NCBI GenBank assembly: GCA_937928755.1 | Contig: CALEZI010000073.1 | Location: forward strand, 1 to 20,118 | DNA length: 20,118 bases | Reading direction: 5' to 3' | Source of the DNA: an uncultured Rhodanobacteraceae bacterium | GTDB lineage: Bacteria > Pseudomonadota > Gammaproteobacteria > Xanthomonadales > SZUA-5 | In this document: one piece after another, positions 8,156 through 14,844 of the stretch | Layout: each line of letters starts with the position of its first letter | Position numbering within the stretch: the first letter of the stretch is position 1 | Notes under the pieces: model-generated | Database searches by the model: none | What the model saw: the letters and a program-made list of their open reading frames with translations, nothing else | Told to the model about the DNA's origin: nothing | Program-made: the position numbers and the translations under genes

Positions 8156-9016
8156 TCAGGGCTTCCTGACCTCGTTGAAATACTCGAAGAACTCGGAGTT
8201 CGGGTCCAGCACGAGTACGTTGCCCTGCGCCTTGAAACTCTGCCGATAGGCTTCGAGGCTACGGTGGAAGGCGTAGAATTCGGCGTCGCGGCCGTAGGCC
8301 TTCGCATAGATCTCTGCAGCTGCGGCGTCGCCCTCGCCGCGGATGCGCTGGGCGTCGCGTTCGGCCTCCGCCAACAGCACCGACACCTTGCGGTCAGCTT
8401 CGGCGCGCAGTTGCTCGCCGACTTCGGCGCCCTTGGAACGTAGCGCGTTGGCCACCTGGGCTCGCTCCGAGCGCATGCGCTGGAACACCGCATCGGTCAC
8501 CTGCTCGGGCAGGTCGATGCGCTTGATGCGCACGTCGACGACGACGATGCCGAGCTTGTCGGCCGACGCATTCGACGCAGTCTTCAGGTTCGCCATCATT
8601 TCGTCGCGCTGATCGGCGACCACTTGCTGCAAGGTGCGCTTGTTGAACTCGTCGCGCATGCGGTCCTTGACGATCTGCCCCAACGACTGCTGTGCGCGCA
8701 GTTCGTCGCCACGCGTCGCCGTGTAGTAACCCTCGACATTGTCGATGCGCCACTTGACCACGAAGTCGACCAGCACGTCCTTTTTCTCGGAGGTCAGGAA
8801 GCGTTCCGGCTGAGTGTCCAGCGACAGGATGCGGCGATCGAATTTGATGACGTTGTTGACCAGCGGCATCTTCAGGTGCAGGCCGGGCTGGAAATCAGTG
8901 CGCTGGATCTCGCCAAGCCGGAACAGCACGGCGTACTGATCCTCGCGCACGGTGAACAGACTGGAGCCGAGCAACAGCACCACGGCAATGATGATCGGCA
9001 GAATCAGGTTTTTCAT
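8156..9016 (-). CDS. hflC: HflC, SPFH-domain regulator of FtsH protease
   Basis: A 286-residue protein with an N-terminal membrane helix (about residues 4-20), then the SPFH/band-7 domain starting at VREDQYAVLFRLG and a charged coiled-coil region (AEVGEQLRAEADRK and beyond). It ends with the typical HflC tail (VLDPNSEFFEYFNE). HflC pairs with HflK in a large periplasm-facing cage in the inner membrane that encloses FtsH and limits its access to substrates. Its ATG lies one base past the hflK stop, with a strong GGAGG ribosome site inside the end of hflK, so the two are made together. Length is close to the family norm. Confidence 0.97.
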   Translation of the reverse strand: MKNLILPIIIAVVLLLGSSLFTVREDQYAVLFRLGEIQRTDFQPGLHLKMPLVNNVIKFDRRILSLDTQPERFLTSEKKDVLVDFVVKWRIDNVEGYYTATRGDELRAQQSLGQIVKDRMRDEFNKRTLQQVVADQRDEMMANLKTASNASADKLGIVVVDVRIKRIDLPEQVTDAVFQRMRSERAQVANALRSKGAEVGEQLRAEADRKVSVLLAEAERDAQRIRGEGDAAAAEIYAKAYGRDAEFYAFHRSLEAYRQSFKAQGNVLVLDPNSEFFEYFNEVRKP

Positions 9017-9017
9017 T

Positions 9018-10127
9018 TCAGCGTCCCTCCGGGCTGCTGCTCATCGCGGCGCCAGCGCGCTCAGGCATCGGCGCGGATTGCGGCACCAGTTTGTCGAGCG
9101 GCAGATACAGCATGTTGTTGCCCTTCTCGCCATCGACCAGCACCTTCGGCGTGCGCGACAGCACATCCTGCATGGTCTCCAGGTACAGGCGCTTGCGTGT
9201 CACTTCCGGTGCCGCCCGGTACTGTTCGAGCAGGAGTTCGAAGCGCCTCGCGTCGCCCTCGGCGCGCGCCACGATGGATTCCTTGAAACCATTGGCTTCC
9301 GCCAGCACGCGCGCCTTGCGGCCGCTGGCCTTGGGCACAACGTCGGCCGCGTAGGCACGCGCGTCGTTGATCACCCGCTGCTCGTCCTCGCGCGCCTTGA
9401 TGGCGTCGTCGAAGGCGTCCTTGACCTGCTCCGGCACGGTCACGTCCTGGAAGTTGATGATGCTGACACTGATGCCGGCCTCATAACCGTTCAACAGACG
9501 CTGCATGATTTCGCGTGCTTCATTGGTGAATTCCAGCCGGTTACCGACCTGGACATCGTCGAGCGAGCGGCTTCCCACCACCTGACGCACTGCGGCTTCC
9601 GCCACCTGCGCCAGCGTCTCTTCGACGTCGCGCACCTTGAACAGGAACTGGGTGGCATCGCTGACGGTGAACTGGACCGCGAAGTCGATGTTCACCAGAT
9701 TCTCGTCGCGCGTCAGCATCGCCGCACGACTGCTCATCGAGCGCACCTGAGTGACGTCGACGCGATTGACCTGTTCGATCGGCCGCGGCAAGGTGAAGCG
9801 CGGGCCCGGTTCCAGGGTGCGATCCGCCTTGCCGAACCGCAACACGACGCCACGCTCGCGCTGGTCGATGATGTGGAAGGAGTCCACCACTACCCAGATC
9901 ACCAGCAGACCGAGGATCAGCCATCCCAAGCCACCGGCACTCGGGCCGCCGCTGCTGCCGTCGCCTGCAGGGCGCATCGATCCGCCCTTGCCGCCAAACA
10001 GCGCGACAACGCGCTGCTTCATCTGGCGCAGCATTTCTTCGAGGTCGGGCGGCTGTCCACCGCCGCCACCGCCGCCGCCATCGCCCCAGGGATTGCGGCG
10101 ACCACCGCCTGGTTCATTCCATGCCAT
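9018..10127 (-). CDS. hflK: HflK, SPFH-domain regulator of FtsH protease
   Basis: A 369-residue protein. The cytoplasmic N-terminus is rich in Gly and includes a run of eight Gly (residues 17-24) followed by PPDLEEMLRQ, the usual HflK start. A membrane helix at about 67-83 leads into the SPFH domain (DQRERGVVLRFGK) and a long helical region (DAIKAREDEQRVINDARAYA). It forms the HflKC cage with the downstream gene product. The ATG at 10127 has GGAG 9 bases upstream. Unlike the E. coli arrangement, hflK does not directly follow hflX: 562 bases of repeats intervene, so it probably has its own promoter. Confidence 0.97.
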   Translation of the reverse strand: MAWNEPGGGRRNPWGDGGGGGGGGQPPDLEEMLRQMKQRVVALFGGKGGSMRPAGDGSSGGPSAGGLGWLILGLLVIWVVVDSFHIIDQRERGVVLRFGKADRTLEPGPRFTLPRPIEQVNRVDVTQVRSMSSRAAMLTRDENLVNIDFAVQFTVSDATQFLFKVRDVEETLAQVAEAAVRQVVGSRSLDDVQVGNRLEFTNEAREIMQRLLNGYEAGISVSIINFQDVTVPEQVKDAFDDAIKAREDEQRVINDARAYAADVVPKASGRKARVLAEANGFKESIVARAEGDARRFELLLEQYRAAPEVTRKRLYLETMQDVLSRTPKVLVDGEKGNNMLYLPLDKLVPQSAPMPERAGAAMSSSPEGR

Positions 10128-10143
10128 CCGTCACTACTCCGGA

Positions 10144-10161
10144 GAGACCGCTGGCGGTCTC
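10144..10161 (-). promoter_or_regulatory. hairpin in the hflK leader
   Basis: GAGACCGC-TG-GCGGTCTC is a perfect 8-bp palindrome with a 2-base centre, 17 bases before the hflK start and next to its ribosome site (GGAG, 10137-10140). In RNA it would be a stable stem; in DNA it could be an operator. No T-run follows, so it is not a standard terminator. Confidence 0.5.
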
Positions 10162-10190
10162 ATTGATCAATAGGGTCCCAACCCAGTGTG

Positions 10191-10217
10191 TGTTGGGGCG
10201 GCCGCGCCAAGGTCAAG
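10191..10217 (-). promoter_or_regulatory. candidate sigma-32 (heat-shock) promoter for hflKC
   Basis: Read on the minus strand, CTTGACC (10217-10211) resembles the -35 CTTGAAA. After a 12-base spacer, CCCCAACA (10198-10191) resembles the -10 CCCCATNT. Transcription would start near 10184, about 55 bases before hflK. FtsH-related genes are often heat-shock controlled, so the context is reasonable, but this is a motif match in GC-rich DNA. Confidence 0.3.
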
Positions 10218-10269
10218 CGCGCCCAGACTCGCAAAGATAACCGATTGAATGTGCGCGAGGCGTCTTGGG

Positions 10270-10305
10270 GGCGATTGCTTCGGTTCTCGGCCACAAGCAA
10301 TCGCC
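10270..10305. repeat. 11-bp perfect inverted repeat
   Basis: GGCGATTGCTT (10270-10280) and AAGCAATCGCC (10295-10305) are perfectly complementary around a 14-base loop. Neither strand has a T-run directly after the stem, so this is a weak terminator candidate for hflX transcripts at best. The TTGCTT core resembles part of the neighbouring repeat family. Confidence 0.6.
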
Positions 10306-10319
10306 GCATGTTTTCGTAT

Positions 10320-10626
10320 CGTCATTGCGAGAGACCTGCTTCGCTTCGAAGCTGCACGCAACCCATGAACCTCGTCATTGCGAGGAGCGTAGCGACGAAA
10401 CAATCCAGTGACCCTTCTTTGCTCTGATTTCGCGGTCGGAAAACCAAGCAGTGTCACTGGATTGCTTCGCTGCGCTCGCAATGACGAATCAACGACTTGC
10501 GATATGGGTTCATGGAGAGGAGCGCAGCGACGAAGCAATCCAGTGACTTTGCAGATCGCGATTTGAAGCGGTCGGCCGGCATCAGAGCAGAGGCACTGGA
10601 TTGCTTCGTTGCGCTCGCAATGACGA
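10320..10626. repeat. cluster of five GTCATTGCGAG-type dispersed repeat copies
   Basis: Copies: forward degenerate 10320-10352, forward 10373-10412, reverse 10453-10486, forward (5' end lost) about 10515-10547 and reverse 10592-10626. The shared core runs from GTCATTGCGAG through an AGCGACGAAGC segment to AATCCAGTGAC. Forward and reverse copies alternate, so two successive long stems (about 34 bp each) can form. The segment CCATGAACC also recurs inverted at 10363-10371 and 10507-10515. Similar CATTGCGAG elements are scattered through many unrelated bacterial genomes. Confidence 0.85.
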
Positions 10627-10689
10627 GTTTCACGAATGTTTTGCGGCGCCACCGAACGCTGGTTTTTCGGCAATGACACGACTTCGCGC

Positions 10690-12000
10690 TCAGTCAACCT
10701 CCTCCTGCGACAGCAACTGCGTGCGCACCAGTTCACCCTGATGGCCCGGCAGCGACGCCAGTTGCAGGGCCAGGCGGCGCGGCAGGTCGATCTCGACGTC
10801 CCAACCTTCGCCTTCGACATCTTCCTCGCTGAGGACCGCGCCCAACGAAATCAGCCGCGAGCGCAGGCCGGCGTCGGCGTAGGCCAGCCGCAGCCGCCGG
10901 GTCACGCGTTCGGCGCCGAATTCGGCTTCGATCGCGGCGCGCAGACCGTCGATGCCGGCACCGGTTGCGGCGGATGCGTAGACGCGCGCTCGAATGCGGC
11001 CGGACAGCACTTCGACGCCTGGCTCGGCGCCGGACAGATCGATCTTGTTGATCACCTGGATCTGCGGCAGATCGCCGGCACCGATCTCGGCCAGTACTGC
11101 CTCGACCTGCGCAATGTGTTCGGGCATCAGCGGATCGGCGCCGTCGATCACATGCAACAGCAGGTCCGCTTCGCGCGCCTCGGTCAGCGTGCTCTTGAAC
11201 GCCGCCACCAGTTCGTGCGGCAAGTCGCGCACGAAACCGACGGTGTCGGCAATGGTCACCGATCCGAAGCTGAATGCGTCGACCCGGCGAACTGTCGGGT
11301 CCAGGGTCGCAAACAACAGGTCAGCGGCGTAAACATCCGACCGCGCCAGCGCGTTGAACAGCGTCGACTTGCCGGCATTGGTGTAGCCCACCAGCGCAAT
11401 CTGCGGCAGCGCGCTGCGCTCGCGCGACTTGCGTCCCTGCTCGCGCTGCTTGACCGCTGCGGCGAGTCTGGACTTGAGCATCTTGACGCGTTCGGACAGC
11501 AACCGGCGATCCATCTCGAGCTGGGTCTCGCCGGGACCGCGCAGGCCGATTGCGCCGCCTCGCTGGCGCTCCAGATGGGTCCAGCCGCGCACCAGTCGCG
11601 TGGCCATGTGCTGCAGTTGCGCCAGTTCGACCTGCAGCTTGCCCTCGTGACTACGCGCGCGCTGGGCGAAGATATCGAGGATCAGGCCGGCACGGTCGAC
11701 CACCCGGCACTGCAACAACTTCTCCAGGTTGCGCTCCTGGATCGGCGTCAACTGATGGTTGACCAGAACCAGGTCGGCGCCGGAAGCGGCCACCAGCGCA
11801 CGCGCCTCTTCGGCCTTGCCGGTACCCACGTAGAGCGCCGGATGCGGGCGGTCGACACGCGACACCAGTTCCGCCACCACTTCGGCGCCAGCCGACCTTG
11901 CCAGTTCACGAAACTCCGAAGCGGCGGCATCGGCATCGACGCCGTGCTCCTTCGGCAGAATCAGCAATGCGCGCTCGCCGCGCCTGGAACGCTCAAACAA
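10690..12000 (-). CDS. hflX: HflX, ribosome-associated GTPase
   Basis: A 436-residue GTPase (E. coli HflX has 426). The N-terminal HflX domain includes ALYVGTGKAEE and the conserved ILDIFAQRARSHEGKLQVE stretch (about 108-126), then a GLRGPGETQLE helix segment. The GTPase domain has G1 GYTNAGKST (205-213), G3 DTVGF (252-256) and G4 NKID (318-321). HflX binds the 50S subunit and splits stalled ribosomes under heat or antibiotic stress. The start is a TTG at 12000, giving MFERSRRGE, which lines up with MFDRYDAGE of E. coli HflX; GGAG lies 7 bases upstream. It begins 3 bases after the hfq stop in the same frame, so coupling to hfq is likely. Confidence 0.95.
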   Translation of the reverse strand: MFERSRRGERALLILPKEHGVDADAAASEFRELARSAGAEVVAELVSRVDRPHPALYVGTGKAEEARALVAASGADLVLVNHQLTPIQERNLEKLLQCRVVDRAGLILDIFAQRARSHEGKLQVELAQLQHMATRLVRGWTHLERQRGGAIGLRGPGETQLEMDRRLLSERVKMLKSRLAAAVKQREQGRKSRERSALPQIALVGYTNAGKSTLFNALARSDVYAADLLFATLDPTVRRVDAFSFGSVTIADTVGFVRDLPHELVAAFKSTLTEAREADLLLHVIDGADPLMPEHIAQVEAVLAEIGAGDLPQIQVINKIDLSGAEPGVEVLSGRIRARVYASAATGAGIDGLRAAIEAEFGAERVTRRLRLAYADAGLRSRLISLGAVLSEEDVEGEGWDVEIDLPRRLALQLASLPGHQGELVRTQLLSQEEVD

Positions 12001-12003
12001 TCG

Positions 12004-12255
12004 TCAACTCCCGCTCTCCGGTTCGCCGTCGCCATTGCCCTCGGTGATGCGCACATTGCGCGCCGGGACTACAGTGGATATGGCGTGTTTGTACACCATC
12101 TGGCTCACCGTGTTGCGCAGCAGCACGACAAACTGATCGAAGGACTCGATCTGGCCCTGCAATTTGATGCCGTTGACCAGGTAGATCGACACCGGCACGC
12201 GCTCACGACGCAGCGCATTCAAGAATGGATCCTGGAGTGAGTGTCCTCGGGACAT
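12004..12255 (-). CDS. hfq: Hfq RNA chaperone
   Basis: An 83-residue Sm-like protein with both signatures: Sm1 (YLVNGIKLQGQIESFDQFVVLLRN region) and Sm2 (YKHAISTVVPAR). It starts MSRGHSLQDPFLNALR, the proximal-face Q-D-F region. The C-terminal tail is short (about 15 residues, GNGDGEPESGS), shorter than the E. coli tail. Hfq hexamers pair small RNAs with mRNAs. The ATG at 12255 has GAGAGGG upstream with suitable spacing. The gene is 200 bases downstream of miaA and directly upstream of hflX. I could not identify a convincing promoter in the miaA-hfq gap. Confidence 0.98.
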   Translation of the reverse strand: MSRGHSLQDPFLNALRRERVPVSIYLVNGIKLQGQIESFDQFVVLLRNTVSQMVYKHAISTVVPARNVRITEGNGDGEPESGS

Positions 12256-12455
12256 GACCGCCCTCTCTGATTTGTTGTTGGTTTAGGACGCGGCCTGTGG
12301 ATTGCGCGGGGAAAAAGTTCGGTGCAAGCGCCAGTACCGCTGCGCGCGCCAGACCCGTGCAAACCCACAGACTCCTTGAGTTTAACCCAGAAAGCTCAGC
12401 TGAACCGGTTGCGGCGTGTCGGGATCGGCGGAGAACTGCTGCAGCCCCGACGTTA

Positions 12456-13388
12456 TCAGTCGCCGCGCGTCAACGCAGCGAGAACGTGCGCACGCACTTG
12501 CTGGAAGACATCTGCGGCGCCGGCGTCGACGAAGCTCACGCCGTGCATGCCGCGTAGCCAGGTCAACTGGCGCTTGGCCAGTTGCCGGGTCGCGTAAATG
12601 ATGAGTTCGCGACAGCGCGCAAGGTCGTAGTCGCCGACCAGATGCCCCCAAGCCTGGCGGTAACCCACCGCGCGCATCGACGGCAAGTCCGGGTGCATGT
12701 CCGCGCGTTGCATCAGGGCACGCACCTCGTCGAGGAATCCGCTCGCCAGCATGCGGTCGACGCGCTGCGCGATGCGCTGGTGCAGGAGTGCCCGATCGCT
12801 CGGCGCCAGCGCAATCAGGACGCCGCCCCGGCGCGGCGTCCGCCGCCACGCCTGCTGCAACTCGCTGATCGGCGTTCCGGTCAGACGGAATACCTCCAGC
12901 GCACGCAGCAGCCGCTGCGGGTCGTTTGGATGGATGCGCCGGGCGGCAGCAGGGTCGAGACGCGCCAGTTCGCCATGCAGCGCGCCGGCGCCGCGCTCGG
13001 CCAGTTCCAGCGCGAGTTGTGCGCGAATGCCCGGATCGGCGGGCGGCAGCTCGGACAAGCCCTGCAGCAGCGCACGCAGATAAAGCATGGTGCCACCGAC
13101 CAGCAAGGGCTGGCGTTCGCGCCGTTCGATGTCGGCAATCGCCCGCTCGGCGTCGGCAACGAACTCGGCCGCCGAATAAGGCTCGCTGGGCTCGATCATG
13201 TCGACCAGCCAATGCCGCACAGCGGCGAGTTCGGCCGGCGTCGGCTTGGCGCTACCGATGTCCATGCCGCGGTAGACCAGGGCGGAGTCGACGCTGACGA
13301 TCTCGCCACCGATCTCGTCGGCCAGCCGAAGCGCAATATCGCTCTTGCCTGCCGCAGTCGGGCCAACGAGGCAGATCAGCGGCTTCAC
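12456..13388 (-). CDS. miaA: MiaA, tRNA dimethylallyltransferase
   Basis: A 310-residue enzyme that adds a dimethylallyl group to A37 of tRNAs reading UNN codons. It has the P-loop GPTAAGKS (residues 9-16), the substrate motif VDSALVYRGMDIGSAKP (from about 33), LLVGGTMLYLRALLQGL, and the tRNA-binding MRAVGYRQAW and TRQLAKRQLTWLR motifs. The GTG at 13388 gives VKPLICLVGP, the normal family N-terminus, with GGAG 10 bases upstream. The frame is open for 147 codons further, but that translation is Arg-rich shadow sequence. The GTG overlaps the upstream transporter stop as GTGA, implying coupled translation. The more usual upstream neighbour in gammaproteobacteria is mutL. Confidence 0.97.
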   Translation of the reverse strand: MKPLICLVGPTAAGKSDIALRLADEIGGEIVSVDSALVYRGMDIGSAKPTPAELAAVRHWLVDMIEPSEPYSAAEFVADAERAIADIERRERQPLLVGGTMLYLRALLQGLSELPPADPGIRAQLALELAERGAGALHGELARLDPAAARRIHPNDPQRLLRALEVFRLTGTPISELQQAWRRTPRRGGVLIALAPSDRALLHQRIAQRVDRMLASGFLDEVRALMQRADMHPDLPSMRAVGYRQAWGHLVGDYDLARCRELIIYATRQLAKRQLTWLRGMHGVSFVDAGAADVFQQVRAHVLAALTRGD

Positions 13389-14689
13389 CTTGAGATATCT
13401 CCGCCTGGCGCCGGGTCGCGGCCTTGCAGATGGCGCCGTCGCAAGCGCAGGAAGCTGAATGCTCCGACGATGTTGAGGATCACCGGCAAGGCCAGCGCCC
13501 AGTAGCCAAAACCAGGCCAGATCGACTCCAGACCGCGGTACAGAGCCACTCCGACCAGCGGCGCCGCCAGTCCGCGCATGCCGGTCAGGGTCACGTGCAC
13601 GCCCATGTACAGCGCTGCCTGTTCCGGTCGTGAGAAATCGTTGTGCCCAAGGTTCCAGCCGAGTTGTCCGCCGGCGAACCCGACGCCGAGCAGCAGCGAA
13701 CCCAACACCAGCCAGGCCATCTGCCCGGTGGCACAGCCGATCAGGAATGCGACGCTCGCCGAGACGAAGCTCCATGCATGTACGGCGCGAAACTGGATGA
13801 TGTGCACGCGATCGTAATAACGCGCCCACAAGCCGATCGCGAACGGCAGGGTCAGCAGCGGCAAGGTACCGACCAACAGCACCTGGGTGAATGGCGACAG
13901 CACCAGACGTTCACCGAGAATGATCAACAGTGGCGCCGGCAGCATCAGGTTGCCGCTGCCGAACACGAACATGCTCTGCATGTACTCACGATAGACCGGA
14001 TCGTCTGCCAGCACTCGCCTGAACGAGGACAACGACGGTCTGAGGTCGCTGTCCAGGCGTGCCTGCCGCTCGCGCTGGCGCAGACCTGCATGCCCGCGCA
14101 GGCGCAAGTGCCGATAGCGAAAGGCGCCGACCAGACCAACGCTGGCGACGACAGCGAAGAAGTATGGAATGGCCGCGGGAGCGTGCCCCAACAGCCAGCC
14201 GAGCAAGGCGCCACTGGCGGCCATCAACAGCGCGTTCAGGGCCGAGAGTCGCGATGCAAGCCGCGCGCGCGCGGCGTCCGGGAAGTTGCGGCGCCAGACC
14301 ACCGCCCGCAGCGTGATCACGCCCACCCAGCCGACGCGCGCGGTCACCACCAGCAGCACGGTCAACCACAGCCCAAGTGCGCCCGACGGCAGCGCTGCCA
14401 TCGCCAGGACCGCCAGCAAGGTCAGCAACTGCCAGCGCACCGTCCATTCGATCTTGTCGCGACCGAGTTGATGCGCCGCAAACAGGAAACTGGCGAGGTT
14501 GGCGTACGCCGGCGCTCCGGCGACCAGCGCGACCGCCAGATCGACCAGCCACGGCGATGCGGCGCCGGAAAAACTGGCCTTGACCAGCGCCGCAGCGACG
14601 GCGCCTTCGACGGCGCCGACACCAACGCTCACCAATGCCCAATTGGCCAGCTCTTTGGGGTACTGCGCAGTGCGCGGTCTAGACCGCAT
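13385..14689 (-). CDS. MFS-type membrane transporter, substrate unknown
   Basis: A 434-residue, very hydrophobic protein with about 11-12 predicted membrane helices in two halves, separated by a charged loop near residues 190-225 (GHAGLRQRERQARLDSDLRPS). Short charged loops such as LWARYYDR and a C-terminal RLRRRH tail are typical of the major facilitator superfamily. No substrate motif is recognisable. I chose the ATG at 14689 because the protein sequence becomes natural from MRSRPRTAQYPKEL onward. No clear ribosome site precedes it; an in-frame GTG at 14740 is an alternative. Its stop overlaps the miaA start by 4 bases, so the two form an operon. The start codon sits in a 14-bp perfect palindrome. 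Confidence 0.8.
   Translation of the reverse strand: MRSRPRTAQYPKELANWALVSVGVGAVEGAVAAALVKASFSGAASPWLVDLAVALVAGAPAYANLASFLFAAHQLGRDKIEWTVRWQLLTLLAVLAMAALPSGALGLWLTVLLVVTARVGWVGVITLRAVVWRRNFPDAARARLASRLSALNALLMAASGALLGWLLGHAPAAIPYFFAVVASVGLVGAFRYRHLRLRGHAGLRQRERQARLDSDLRPSLSSFRRVLADDPVYREYMQSMFVFGSGNLMLPAPLLIILGERLVLSPFTQVLLVGTLPLLTLPFAIGLWARYYDRVHIIQFRAVHAWSFVSASVAFLIGCATGQMAWLVLGSLLLGVGFAGGQLGWNLGHNDFSRPEQAALYMGVHVTLTGMRGLAAPLVGVALYRGLESIWPGFGYWALALPVILNIVGAFSFLRLRRRHLQGRDPAPGGDISR
14674..14687. promoter_or_regulatory. 14-bp perfect palindrome at the transporter start codon
   Basis: GCGGTCTAGACCGC begins at the G of the transporter ATG (minus strand) and covers its first codons. It could be a DNA-binding site or an RNA stem limiting translation. 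The same heptamers, AGACCGC and GCGGTCT, make up the hairpin before hflK, in the opposite order. Confidence 0.4.
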
Positions 14690-14844
14690 GGCGCGGGATG
14701 GTTCGGCTTCTTGCGGGCGGGCCGCAAGGCACGCGGTCACGATTGCCTGGATTGGCACGCACCCGCAGCGAATGCGCGTCCGCTCCCGCCCTGCAGCGAT
14801 CGCCGCGCGATCCGGTGTTGCCACACAGCCAGCCGCAACGTCGA

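Larger units (their letters stand above)
10128..10689. other. gene-free region between hflX and hflK
   Basis: These 562 bp hold no credible coding sequence. From right to left (the transcription direction) there is a cluster of GTCATTGCGAG-type repeats (10320-10626), an 11-bp hairpin (10270-10305), a candidate heat-shock promoter and the hflK leader hairpin. Confidence 0.75.

Noticed and set aside
7674..8169. Two small plus-strand frames across the TTTGCGTCC repeat
   Set aside because: Their translations are repeat-derived Cys/Ala/Leu runs, and they overlap the DUF2065 gene on the other strand.
12256..12455. Search for an hfq promoter or a small RNA in the miaA-hfq gap
   Set aside because: Only weak hexamers were found (for example TTGCAC with no matching -10, and a heat-shock-like pair with too short a spacer); no structured RNA was evident.
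12382..13212. Minus-strand frame overlapping miaA with a natural-looking end (SADPDTPQPVQLSFLG)
   Set aside because: Most of it is an Arg-rich shadow of miaA, and the miaA frame already ends at a normal family length, so no frameshifted extension is needed.
13389..13829. Upstream extension of miaA by 147 codons
   Set aside because: It would overlap the transporter gene fully, and its composition is shadow-like; the GTG at 13388 gives the correct MiaA N-terminus.
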